Notes: generated by a model not told the origin, from the sequence alone. DNA of 64,000 nt from Caprella mutica (GCA_947561585.1 CANNZV010002575.1:28531-92530), one strand, 5' to 3'; shown: positions 22,901 to 32,124, counted from the stretch's first letter. Numbers and translations: made by a program.

Positions 22901-25900
22901 TTCATTAAAATCGCTAAAGCTGATAATTTACTAAAAATTTGAATTCGATATTTCAATACCTAATATCTAACCGCATTTATTGATGTAAAAATTATTGAAA
23001 TTCAAAAGTTACGAGTTATCTAAAAATATATATATATAATTCTCCAAGATTGAGTAACTCGTCAGCTATAGATATAATAATGAACTTTATTTCTATCCCC
23101 GTACGAATAACATAGGAATATATCGCTGATTAACAAAGTTGTAACGGCGCTCACTTTACTTTAGTGGTCTAAATCGTAACATTTAATAAAGTTTTAAATA
23201 AATAACAGTTACCACAGACTGTTAATTCTTACTAATCATTAATTTATGCTACACAATTATTTAAAGTTAGATTCAACTTAGGTCAATCTTAAATTTCTGA
23301 AGGTCAGATAGGTCATGACTAGGGTTGTGACAATATGCGTTTAAAATCATAGATCCTGGATATATTATAGACGGAATGAATTAAAGAGTATTGAATGGTT
23401 CTACACCAGCGGTATATAGTATTCGATACCATTCCATTTCATTTATGATATTCCTAAGATCTATGATTTTAAACGCATATTGTCACAACCCTAGTCATAA
23501 CCTGTGTTCACACCCACTTTCCGAGTACTGTGAGTGAGATGACTACATTGAGACATTTCTTTCCACAGGGTGTTGGCACTGACGAGACAATGATAACAGA
23601 GATACTCTGCTGCAGAACCGCGGAAGAGATAGAGGCTTTGGGTTGGTGGTTCGAAAACAGTGAGTGGAAATAGTACAGTCATCAGTTATGAATAGGGTTG
23701 TGACAATATGCTTTTAAATTCATAGATTTTGACAATATTATAAACGGAGAGAATTAAAGAGTATTGAATCGTTCTGAACCAGCGGTATATAGTATTCAAT
23801 ACCATTTCATTTCTTCTATGATGTTCTTAATATCTATGATTTTAAAAACATATTGTCACAATTCTAGTTATGAAGTATTTGTTCCTTAATAACTCGGGTA
23901 CACTAGATAGTTTTCTATGATTAAAATCATAGAAAACTACGGTCATTGAGGGATAACTATGAATAAATTCTTGACGTATATCATTTTCTATAATTTAAAC
24001 ACAGAAAACTACTTCATAACTCGGGTGCATTTCATAATTCAGGTCCTTCATTATTCGAGTGCTTCAGAACTAATGAGTTTTTACTGTATTTACTAAATAG
24101 ACTAATAAGATGTAGTGCGAGTGATTTAGAAAACCTATGACCAATTGAACAGAGGGTTTAAAAAATAATGACCATATCATAATACTGAAAATAAATACAA
24201 GGAACAACTATTAGGCGGTTAGAATAAAAATAGCCCCATGAAGAAATTCATGAACGGAATGCAAGCTAAATTAATATGATGCTAACTTATACTGAACGTG
24301 TATATGTATATGATGTAATTCAGAAAATCCAGTTTTAATTGATATCCATGATACCTATGCAATACACAGGTATTATCTATACTAATTATAATAACAAGGT
24401 AAATAACAATAACCTTTTTATTGCAGAGAATTCGAGGTCACTAGACGAGGCTCTCGAAGAAGACCTCTCGGGAGACTACAGGGACCTTACGAGGAGCCTC
24501 GCTGCTGCAGGTAGAGATGAAGACGAGGAGGAGCCTGATAGAGACAGAGCCAAACAGGATGCGCAGGTTAGGAGGGAAGGAGTCCGGGGGACAGACATTG
24601 GTCCAACATGATCATAACATCGGTCCAACGTCACATTGATCCGATACTTTTGGATATATTTATTTAAGAGCGTGATGTAGTTTGTTGTATTCGCTAGTTT
24701 AATGTACTGCACACTTCACGATTGTTTACCGACCTGACGGATTCGGGGGCGGCGCCCCTCTCCCCAATATACTTATATTCGAAGTTATATCAGAAAAATA
24801 AACTGCAAAAGTGTAGGACTAGTGAATAGTAACTCAGGTTAGGAGTTCAAATTGAACCTTTCTTTCTCATCCATCCGCCTTGTAGATAAAATTATCTGTC
24901 AGCTGGTGTACCATTTAGCATTCATCTTCCTCTTTATTAAATGTATTAGAAAAAAAGCATGTAGGTACAGTCTAAGAAAAGTGTATCTGTGATGATTTAA
25001 AACAGTTTACTAATTTCACATTTCTAAAAAGAAACTTTACTAAATGTAATGCTTAAAGATATTTTGAAATTGGTCAGGGTAAACGACAAAATATTTGTAA
25101 GATTTGAAAATAATGGAAAATTCTAAAACTTTAATTTAACATCATGAAGTGACTCTTTTCTTTGATAAGTTATTGTATAAAATAATAATGTATCATTAAT
25201 TAATAAAATATGATACAAATTACGTTTCAGGACTTGTACGATGCAGGCATAGGCATGAATTCAGGCACAGACGAGTCAGAGTTTATCAACATAGTGTGTA
25301 ACAAGAGTTATGCCCATCTTAGACTCATCTTTGAGGAGTACGAGAAAATAGGCCAGGAGACTCTGGAGGAAAGCATCGAGAAAGAATTTAGTGGCAACAT
25401 CAAAAATGGACTTTTGGCAATACGTGAGTCATTAAAGCATTGTCTACAGTGAGGCAATCCAGGGATTAAGAATTATATAAACAATTTAAATTTGTTAGAA
25501 CATGTTGTTCAAATTTTTTTCAATAATTTTCAATGGTTGTTAAAACATGTTCAAAACTTGTTAGAACATGCTCAAAACTTGTTAGAACATGTTCAAAACT
25601 TGTTAGAACATGTTCAAAACTTGTTAGAACATGTTCAAAACTTGTTAGAACATGCTCAAAACTTGTTAGAACATGTTCAAAACTTGTTAGAACATGTTCA
25701 AAACTTGTTATAACATGTTCAAAACTTGTTAGAACATGTTCAAAACTTGTTATAACATGTTCAAAACTTGTTAGAACATGCTCAAAACTTGTTAGAACAT
25801 GTTCAAAACTTGTTAGAACATGCTCAAAACTTGTTAGAACATGCTCAAAACTTATTAGAACATGTTCAAAACTTGTTAGAACATGTTCAAAACTTGTTAG

Positions 25901-26605
25901 AACATGTTCAAAACTTGTTAGAACATATTTAATATAGTGTTAAACATAGAATTTCAAAACTACGAACCGTTACGACTATACCTAATGTACTTCTTTCCAA
26001 TATTTAATCCTTACAATGGCTATCTTGTTCATCAGTGCAGAGAGTCAGGGATCCGACTGGTTTCTTCGCCGAGAGGCTCTACAAAAGCATGGCCGGGGCA
26101 GGGACCGATGACAAGAGTTTGATAAGAATATTGATAACTCGCTCAGAGGTTAGAACTCCTAAAATGTGAAAGCTACTAGTAACTATTTAATTTCGTAGTC
26201 ATATATGTAGTGTATTCAAAGTCAGTATCAGGGTTGTGACAATATACTTTACAAATCATAGATCTTAAGAATATCATATACGAAATGAAATGGTATCGAA
26301 TACTATATACCGCTGGTGTAGAACCATTCAATGCTCTTTAACTCTATAACATTTTCAGGATCTATGATTATAAAAGCATATAGTCACAACTCTAGTTATT
26401 CTGTATCGTATATATCAAACATCAACATTAGAATACTAATAATTATATCCTTTCAATGATAAAGTAATCGTTTGTTCCACAGATTGACTTGGCTGATATC
26501 AAATGGAGGTACAAAGAACTGTATGGTAATACTCTCTATGAAGACATTAAAGAAGACACCAGTGGGGATTATCAGAAACTACTTCTCACTATTGTGGGAA
26601 AATAA
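16951..26605 (+). CDS. Annexin, four-repeat, calcium/phospholipid-binding; 8 coding exons
   Basis: Exons: 16951-16971, 19730-19900, 22636-22749, 23569-23659, 24427-24566, 25231-25423, 26036-26148, 26483-26605. All have GT-AG borders and compatible phases, giving 321 residues, the usual size for an annexin. The protein has a short N-terminal tail (MADEEFK, then [10 protein letters not shown]) and four annexin repeats. Each repeat keeps the type II calcium site, Gly-x-Gly-Thr (GGT-type in repeat 3), followed exactly 38 residues later by an acidic residue: T34/E73, T106/D145, T192/E231 and T267/D306. It is expected to be a cytosolic protein that binds acidic membranes in a calcium-dependent way, with roles in trafficking or membrane repair; this is family knowledge. 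Exon 7 uses the first cag at 26033-26035; the second, at 26038-26040, would break the frame. The linker after repeat 2 is unusually acidic ([13 protein letters not shown]). A cag at 16921-16923 suggests an upstream untranslated exon. It is closest in kind to insect B-class annexins, but the exact paralogue was not resolved. Confidence 0.95.
18585..18780. mobile_element. Foldback MITE of the GGTAAGTTACG family
   Basis: The left end is tatggggtaagttacgggtt then atcgaacagttccatat; the right end is gaagtgtccgacaactcgta then actgaccctata. Related hairpins lie at 30962-31050 and 55968-56107, all pairing gttatgaattatcgg- with a gaccgataattcataac-like arm. Confidence 0.5.
19317..19385. repeat. Single palindromic CCCAGGCAAGAAGG repeat
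   Basis: cccaggcaagaaggatgtat followed by tcctggtatattaaggaaat and atcccag. It is the same palindromic unit that is tandemly repeated at 59917-60283 and occurs as short copies at 22506-22611 and 48780-48832. Confidence 0.7.
20010..20075. mobile_element. Fragment of the GAGTTATGAAG MITE family
   Basis: It contains atcatagaaaac, ctagtgcactcgag and actctgagttatgaag, which also occur in order in the fuller copy at 30095-30345. It lies in annexin intron 2. Confidence 0.45.
20079..20246 (-). mobile_element. hAT-like MITE, copy 1
   Basis: About 168 bp with worn ends tgggttgttacattatgc and tattgtcacaatacta. The asymmetric centre atactatataccgctggtgt then agaaccattca is the complement of the centre in copies 23320 and 23693. 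Target duplication is not convincing here. It lies in annexin intron 2. Confidence 0.65.
20396..21920 (-). mobile_element. Tc1-like transposon, apparently complete, 1525 bp
   Basis: It is flanked by TA on both sides (20394-20395, 21921-21922), the expected target duplication. The outer inverted repeat starts cactagcggacaaaaatgtg and continues ggacaattcag. A second internal direct repeat, aaaagtgtgggacaatg, lies about 110 bp inside the left end and about 200 bp inside the right end, so the ends have the IR/DR design of many Tc1-like elements. The right end has about 95 bp that the left lacks. It carries one uninterrupted transposase gene. It sits in annexin intron 2, opposite to the host gene. 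Confidence 0.93.
20580..21593 (-). CDS. Tc1-family transposase (DD34E), intact frame
   Basis: It encodes a 337-residue enzyme that would excise and insert its own element at TA sites. I chose the second methionine of a 351-codon frame because it gives [12 protein letters not shown], the usual beginning. Residues 6-110 form the paired-type helix-turn-helix DNA-binding region, with a GRPR hook at 56-59. The catalytic triad is visible: D151 in FFSDES, D241 in VQDNAPCH and E276 in NPIENLW, with exactly 34 residues between the last two, as in Tc1. A glycine-rich [10 protein letters not shown] box lies at 185-194. There are no stops or frameshifts, so recent or current activity is possible. Expression and activity cannot be seen from sequence. 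Confidence 0.93.
   Translation of the reverse strand: MAPKMTASMKRRIVQLYEDKNSVRKVAEDLQLSKSVVGRIIKDYNETGKVSPPKKGRPRNTTPRDDRIMRKMALKDRFQTAAGISREMSTSYDVNVSSRTMSRCLGENGLFARSPAKKPLISLKNKKVRLSFAKDHVIWTDHQWQNIFFSDESKFNLFGSDGKKYVRRFCHEGFDKKCTKKTVKFGGGSVMVFGMISWEGTTDLVRLNTRVNGTIYKNLLRDHVIPILRRSACESPIFVQDNAPCHKAKHVMEFLREQNVAVMDWPPQSPDLNPIENLWSTLGKNVSARNPNNTEDLWLKLKEEWAKVSRDDCRRFIQSCGRRCAAVIDNKCLFTKY
22081..22290. mobile_element. PIF/Harbinger-like MITE, 210 bp
   Basis: The terminal inverted repeat is aggctgcttcacacatcacc then gatatc, matched by gatatcggtgatgtgtgaag then cagcct. It is flanked by TAA on both sides (22078-22080, 22291-22293), the TWA-type duplication of this superfamily. The interior repeats tcactg/ggtgacg blocks. 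It is non-coding and lies in annexin intron 2. Confidence 0.85.
22506..22611. repeat. Two palindromic 42-bp-type units just before annexin exon 3
   Basis: Two copies of ggatattcccttaatatccc followed by aggaataaatccttcttgcc, in tandem. The end of the second copy lies only about 25 bp from the exon 3 acceptor. They belong to the same family as the array at 59917-60283. Confidence 0.75.
22805..23165. mobile_element. Foldback element, about 360 bp
   Basis: The left arm runs through actcaagtaaagagagaacc, ccaactttgcctaacagc and actcctatgttattcgtacg. The right arm carries the complements in reverse: cgtacgaataacataggaat, gctgattaacaaagttgtaa, gcgctcactttacttta. The arms are about 100 bp. The attcctatgtta core resembles that of the CAGTCTG elements. 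It lies in annexin intron 3. Confidence 0.7.
23320..23493 (+). mobile_element. hAT-like MITE, copy 2 (174 bp)
   Basis: Ends are tagggttgtgacaatatgcg and cgcatattgtcacaacccta, nearly perfect inverted repeats. The flanks are gtcatgac (23312-23319) and gtcataac (23494-23501), a 7/8 match to an 8-bp duplication as made by hAT elements. The asymmetric centre contains accagcggtatatagtattc. It lies in annexin intron 3. Confidence 0.85.
23693..23866 (+). mobile_element. hAT-like MITE, copy 3 (174 bp)
   Basis: Same family, length and orientation as the copy at 23320. It is flanked by a perfect 8-bp direct repeat gttatgaa (23685-23692 and 23867-23874). It lies in annexin intron 4, within 40 bp of the exon 4 donor. 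Confidence 0.88.
23872..24075. mobile_element. GAGTTATGAAG-family MITE, foldback
   Basis: Paired blocks include ataactcgggtacactagat, agttttctatgattaaaatc then atagaaaact, and acttcataactcgggtgcat. The fuller relative is at 30095-30345. It abuts the hAT-like MITE in intron 4. Confidence 0.5.
25496..25931. repeat. 21-bp minisatellite in annexin intron 6, about 19 copies
   Basis: The unit is cttgttagaacatgttcaaa plus a. The palindrome gaacatgttc is centred in each unit. Units vary almost only at agaac/ataac and atgttc/atgctc. The array ends in a degenerate unit (agaacatattt), 100 bp before exon 7. Because 21 is a multiple of 3, both long frames across it stay open, but no protein is implied. 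Confidence 0.95.
26229..26394 (-). mobile_element. hAT-like MITE, copy 4
   Basis: Ends are cagggttgtgacaatatac and agcatatagtcacaactcta. The centre ctatataccgctggtgtaga is in the opposite orientation to copies 2 and 3. The flanks gtcagtat and gttattct match at 5 of 8 positions, so the target duplication is worn. It lies in annexin intron 7. Confidence 0.75.
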
Positions 26606-26606
26606 A
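26601..26606 (+). promoter_or_regulatory. Possible poly(A) signal overlapping the annexin stop codon
   Basis: AATAAA spans the TAA stop (26603-26605). Use of this signal would place the transcript end inside the first minisatellite units. A second AATAAA lies beyond the array at 28616-28621. Which one is used cannot be told from sequence. Confidence 0.35.
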
Positions 26607-26610
26607 CTTT

Positions 26611-27947
26611 TAAACACACTAGGCAGCTAAACACGCTAGGCAGCTAAACACGCTAGGCATCTGAACACGCTAGGCATCTGAACAAGCTAGGCATCTGAAC
26701 AAGCTAGGCATCTAAACACGCTAGGCATCTAAACACGCTAGGCATCTAAACAAGCTAGGCAGTTAAACATGCTAGGCAGTTAAACATGCTAGGCATCTAA
26801 ACACGCTAGGCATTTAAACATGCTAGGCATCTAAACATGCTAGGCATCTAAACATGCTAGGCATCTAAACACACTAGGCATCTAAACACACTAGGCATCT
26901 AAACACGCTAGGCATCTAAACACGCTAGGCATCTAAACACACTAGGCATCTAAACACACTAGGCATCTAAATACACTAGGCATCTAAACACGCTAGGCAT
27001 CTAAACACACTAGGCATCTAAACACACTAGGCATCTAAACACACTAGGCATCTAAACACACTAGGCATCTAAACACACTAGGCATCTAAACAAGCTAGGC
27101 ATCTAAATACACTAGGCATCTAAATACACTAGGCATCTATAAACAAGCTAGGCATCTATAAACAAGCTAGGCATCTATAAACAAGCTAGGCATCTATAAA
27201 CAAGCTAGGCATCTATAAACAAGCTAGGCATCTAAATACACTAGGCATCTAAACACACTAGGCATCTAAACACACTAGGCATCTAAACACACTAGGCATC
27301 TAAACACGCTAGGCAACTAAACACACTAGGCATCTAAACACACTAGGCATCTAAACAAGCTAGGCATCTAAACACACTAGGCATCTAAACGCGCTAGGCA
27401 TTTAAACATGCTAGGCATCTAAACATGCTAGGCATCTAAACATGCTAGGCATCTAAACACACTAGGCATCTAAACACACTAGGCATCTAAACACACTAGG
27501 CATCTAAACACACTAGGCATCTAAACACGCTAGGCAACTAAACACGCTAGGCATCTAAACACACTAGGCAGCTAAATACACTAGGCATCTAAACATACTA
27601 GGCATCTAAACAAGCTAGGCATCTAAACACACTAGGTATCTAAATACACTAGGCATCTAAACAAGCTAGGCATCTAAATACACTAGGCATCTAAACACGC
27701 TAGGCATCTATACACACTAGGCATCTGAACACGCTAGACCGCTAAACATCTAAACACACTAGGCAGCTAAATACACTAGGCATCTAAACACGCTAGGCAT
27801 CTAAACAAGCTAGGCATCTATACACACTAGGCATCTAAACACGCTAGGCATCTAAACAAGCTAGGCATCTATACACACTAGGCATCTAAACACACAGTTA
27901 CACACTAGACCGCTAAACATCTAAACACACTAGGCATCCAGGCACGC
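26611..27947. repeat. 17-bp minisatellite directly after the annexin stop, about 78 copies
   Basis: The unit is aaacacgctaggcatct with frequent cacact and caagct variants. It contains local blocks of 18-19 bp units (tataaacaagctaggcatc) near 27135-27225 and small interruptions near 27735-27755 and 27890-27925. It starts within 10 bases of the stop codon, so at least its first copies lie in the 3' untranslated region or at the transcript end. Confidence 0.95.
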
Positions 27948-27971
27948 TACGTATGCTCAAAACGCAGGCTA

Positions 27972-28120
27972 GCCAAGGGCCACTTTCACACGGGCGCTTT
28001 TCTCATGCCGCAGCAAAGAAAATGATACTTGAAAAAAAGTTTTGTATGTCTGCTTACTTTGGGCGTTTTTTCAAGCTGCATTTTGGTTGAAAAAAAACAC
28101 CTCGTATGAAATTGGCCTGA
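27972..28120. mobile_element. Short foldback MITE after the 17-bp array
   Basis: Ends are agggccactttcacacgggc and tcgtatgaaattggcctga, an imperfect inverted repeat. The interior pairs gggcgtttttt with tgaaaaaaaaac-like blocks. It resembles the elements at 50245-50545 in its tcacacg-gcgttttt ends. Confidence 0.5.
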
Positions 28121-28953
28121 CTGATGTTTCCAAGTTTACGTTATTGCTACCGTATCACATGTCATACAATAGCGAGATGAGCTGAGTATCTGTGTGTAGA
28201 TATTGATATTGTCCAAGATAAAAACAGTGGTATAAAATAGGTACACATTGTCACAATTTAATTCAGGTTTAAATATTGACAGTGGTATATACTGTACAAC
28301 TTTGTCTATCAGTAATATACATAGTGGTACAAATGTGTACCAGTACGCAGTCAATGTGTTAACAAAATTTAAGATTCATCTCATTAATTTCAATATAATT
28401 ACCAATCAAAACTTATGAATTTTGTGTTACGTACACCATCTTATTCAGAAATTACAAATCTATACCATTATGTTATTGTTCATTTTACATAAAAAAGTTC
28501 ATTCACAGAAAATGAAAAAAATCTTCTTTCGAAATATTTATTGGAATGTAGCTACACAAAATACTATAAATTGTATAGTTTTAGCTAAGTAAGGCACTTA
28601 CTTTGTTCTTAAGTTAATAAATATATTTGTATTCATTTCACAAGTTGCACTCTACTTCATTAACTTCAAGTTACTATCACGAGAGTATTATTAGTCTTTG
28701 GTATGATTGTTATTAACATCATTTGTCTACAAATAAAAAGACTACCTAGCAAATATATTAAGAGCTCTCTAACCTTATATATACAAAAAGACTATCTCAT
28801 AATATTCAGATGTAACTAAAGTGATTAGAAATAACATTATAAATGCTTTCTTAAGAAATAAAATATTCATTTCCTATAAATAGAATTAATCAAATCTAGA
28901 GATTTCATAAACACTTAATGTAAATGCCTCAAAATTATGTTGCCTATGTATAA
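28121..28953. other. Space between convergent genes
   Basis: AT-rich with no exon seen. AATAAA at 28616-28621 (+) and 28537-28542 (- strand) are the candidate poly(A) signals lying beyond the two minisatellites. If both were used, the two transcripts would overlap slightly at their 3' ends. Confidence 0.4.
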
Positions 28954-29146
28954 CCACCATGGTTAGGATTCCTCCACCGTGGTTAGGATTCCTCCATCGT
29001 GGTTAGGATTCTTCCACCATGGTTAGGATTCCTCCACCATGGTTAGGATTCTTCCACCATGGTTAGGATTCCTCCACCATGGTTAGGATTCCTCCACCAT
29101 GGTTAGGATTCCTCCACCATGGTTAGGATTCCTCCACCATGGTTTT
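28954..29146. repeat. 20-bp minisatellite directly after the PH-protein stop, 9 copies
   Basis: The unit is ggttaggattcctccaccat in perfect 20-bp register from 28961 to 29140, with a few single-base variants. On the transcribed (-) strand, it begins within 10 bases of the PH-protein stop codon, so it is 3' untranslated sequence. Confidence 0.93.
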
Positions 29147-31615
29147 TCACACAGCACTCAAATGGCTCGTAAATGTAGACTTGCTGCTGCCACTGTCAAA
29201 GAAATTAAATATAAGATAACTTACAGACATCTAATTTAAATGAACTAAAATTATTCACAGTTTATTATATATTATAGTGAAAGCTTCCTTTAAGCCCCTC
29301 CCTATTACTCACTTTTTGGTAATTGCCTCCTTGGTGGTAAAATTTGGGTTGGAGGATGAGCCATAGAGGAAAGAGGAGGGTTTCTTTGGAGGAGGAGACG
29401 CAAGGCAGGGTGAAGATCCATACCAAGCACTGGCAAGAGAAAATGGTACATTATTTAAGTAACTATTTAACTAGTATACTGAAAATAGAGAATCAAGAGA
29501 TACAAAATAAACCTGCAACAGAAAATACATTATTTAGGTAGCTAATTAACTACCTATTATATTGAAAGAAGAGATACAACAAATAAACCTGCGAAAGAAA
29601 AAAACTCTTGAATGAATTTTATGATCATTTGTATAAATTAATATTTAAGAATAAGTAACAGTATAGCTAGGTAATAAAAAAATACTAGCTATTTTTTAAA
29701 TTATTATCAGATGTTTCACAACAATTTCATCATCAGTGATACAGAATCAGCAGTGTTAATTTAAATAATGTTAAATCTTTAAATATTAAACTCGGTAGAT
29801 ATCTTTATCAGGTTAAATTCTGGTCCGTTATCTTTACCAGCTTCATTTTTGGTCCGTTAATTTTACCAGCTTCAATTCTGGTCCGTTAACTTTACTTGGT
29901 CCCATATATCTATCTTAAGTAAAACATTTCCTTTCAAATAAATTTCACACACTAAGTATTGCATACCTGTTAGCGTAGAAGCAGCTGTTTCCTGTAGGAG
30001 CATTGGGACTCTCCCTTCCTTCACTTTTAGACACTCGGGAGTGTTCAGGGAACAGCTGAGGTCTGCCCAGCTCATGCTCCAGAGGATCCTGTTAAAGGGG
30101 TACAGTAAAACTCATGAGTTAGGAAACCCTCAATTATGGGAACTGAGTTATGAAATGCGCTCGAGTTATGAAGTAGTTTTCTATGTTTGAATTACAGAAA
30201 ATGATATGAATCAAGAATTATGTCATAGTTATCCATAAATGACCATAGTTTTCTATGATTTTACTCATAGAAAACTATCTAGTGCACTCGAGTTATAAAA
30301 GAATCAATAGCTACATCATAACTCAGAGTTACACTGCAGTAAGATATAGAGAAAAATAAGAACTTTATTTATCCAATGAAAAGAGTCTAGCTTTTAAGAA
30401 AATAGAGTGATGGAAGATATTATTTTGAAGTAGGTTTCAGTTATTAGCTATACCTGAATTATATACTACAATACTTTGATCAGTTTAATAAATCAGACCT
30501 TTAACATTTGCTTCAGAATCAAAGAATAAATTTCTGTTATAAATATTAATCACTGACCACAGTTATTTTAAGAAAAATTAACTACATTTAAAATCAAACC
30601 TTTCCAGTTTTTCTTCTCATCTGAAGACGTAAATGCAACAGGTGAGCACTGAGACAGCTGTAACTGAAATTTAAAAAAAAAGAGATAGTAGCTAGCAATT
30701 ATTAAAAGAGAGAGATTATGGAGATGCAGTTAGTAAAAAGTATAGTAGCTAGCTATTGTGTAAGGAAAGCAGGAAAGAGAATACAAAATAGCTACCTAGC
30801 AAGGGAGAGCTTTGCAATCCACTGGTCTCTAGACACGTCACTGTCAGCCAGAAATAAGTGACTCTTGTTCAGATCATTCTGATGAAATTTAAAAAAAGCC
30901 ATTAGGTATGAAATTATAAATCATTGTTAGTTTCAGACAATTAAGGTAGCTAAGAAACAAATTATTGGACAATTCCATATTTTCAAATACAAATACATTT
31001 TTTACTATAAATAAAAAATTTGGAACTGTCTGATAATTCATAACTTGACTCTAAATATTATATTTAAAGATTTTTACCTTCCAAGTAAGACTAAATCCAA
31101 AGCTACCTTTCCCTGGTATTAATCCATTTTGTTTTACTTCAACATTTTCCAAGACTAGAACACCATTTGGCTGAAAGGAGAACATTCGATAGATTATTGT
31201 GATTGGTTTGTTTGATAAAATGTGATTATGTATGGTTTATTAATAATTTAGCAATTAATGCTTATTATAGAATAGTCTCTGTTATTCAATAGCTAAAAGA
31301 ACTGAATAGTTACCTCATTTTGGAGCACACCACCATGTTGATTCAGACGATAATAAAACAGGAGATTGCCAACAAGTTTGAACCAACGTTCTTTGTATCC
31401 TGAAATTTTTTAAACAATTAGCTATAAAGTGAAGATATTTAAATGATAAGTTATAAAAAGAGAAAAAGAAAAGATCAGATGGTGGTAAAATTATACTTGC
31501 CAGAATCGTAAAAGCCTTTACGAGACAATTTAGGCGACTTGTACAAAAGAGGGCCCTCGTGATCGCCAACTCCTCCGTAAACATCAGGACCGAGACAGTC
31601 AGTGTTGGTGATCAT
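29147..31615 (-). CDS. PLEKHJ1: PH-domain protein, PLEKHJ1-like; 8 coding exons
   Basis: Exons on the - strand, in order: 31615-31501, 31399-31314, 31170-31078, 30878-30796, 30663-30600, 30088-29967, 29429-29313, 29192-29147. All phases agree and give 241 residues. Residues about 34-126 form a pleckstrin homology domain: first strands with YKERWFKLVGNLLFYYR, then PNGVLVLENVEV, and the closing helix DQWIAKLSLARSY with the invariant tryptophan. It is followed by a helix ending RRKTGKDPLE, a hallmark I associate with PLEKHJ1. PH domains of this kind bind phosphoinositides on membranes; the cellular role is not established here. The C-terminal 90 or so residues are low-complexity, rich in Ser and Pro, and longer than in the roughly 150-residue vertebrate protein. 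Intron 1 starts with GC instead of GT (tctg then gcaagt). The start is placed at ATG 31615 because an in-frame stop lies 6 bases upstream. Confidence 0.85.
30095..30345. mobile_element. GAGTTATGAAG-family MITE
   Basis: It begins tacagtaaaactcatgagtt and ends actcagagttacactgcag, an imperfect inverted repeat. Inner paired blocks include agttttctatgtttgaatta and tatgattttactcatagaaa. It lies in PH-protein intron 5, just upstream of the exon 6 acceptor. Confidence 0.6.
30962..31050. mobile_element. Short hairpin of the GGTAAGTTACG family
   Basis: attattggacaattccatat on the left pairs with tttggaactgtctgataatt then cataactt on the right. It lies in PH-protein intron 3, close to the exon 3 donor. 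Confidence 0.5.
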
Positions 31616-31739
31616 TTTTTATTATTTAGAGATGCACTCACTCAAATTGATGATCAAAATTCAAATATTACAGAAAAGCTGAAAAAAAATAGCTATACAG
31701 TATCGATAATCGAACTATCTAACCAGTCGCCTCAGCTGC

Positions 31740-32120
31740 TCGGCAGTCTGTAAAATATGTGTCTATTAACACAGGAATACTTTTGAGTTTTGAACTAGAG
31801 CTAATCTGAGTCCCAGTCTGCAGAATATGGGACATTCTTAACATTTTCCTATATTTACATGTATTTTACTGAGAACAGAAGCCAAAATGGATGATTTCTT
31901 GGAGAACACTTTACCAGTTCTTGTAGTCTGTCTAATCTCTATAGTCTGCCAGTTTTCAAATTATGGGACATTTTTAACATTTTCTGAGCAAACATTCCTT
32001 AATTTCTTGAATTTTCTTTCAATATTTACATGTATTTTAAATTTTTACAAAGAACAGTAGGCAAAATATAAGATTTCTAGGAGAACAGTTTACCACTTAC
32101 CAGTTCCTGGTCCCAGTCTG
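31740..32120 (+). mobile_element. CAGTCTG-family elements, type B, at least two copies
   Basis: Copies run from ccagtctgcagaatatggga then cattcttaac to ccagttcttgtagtctg (31815-31932), and from agtctgccagttttcaaatt to ccagttcctggtcccagtct (31944-32112). Shared blocks are tttacatgtattttac, gagaacagaagcc and gatttctnggagaacant. They are non-coding. Confidence 0.6.
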
Positions 32121-32124
32121 CAAA

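Noticed and set aside
26038..26040. Second cag as acceptor of annexin exon 7
   Set aside because: It would put the exon out of frame (reading QSQGSDWF); the upstream cag at 26033-26035 restores the annexin repeat with correct length.
28961..29140. TTAGG inside each 20-bp unit as an insect telomere repeat
   Set aside because: Insect telomeres are uninterrupted TTAGG; here it appears once per 20-bp unit and is part of an unrelated sequence.
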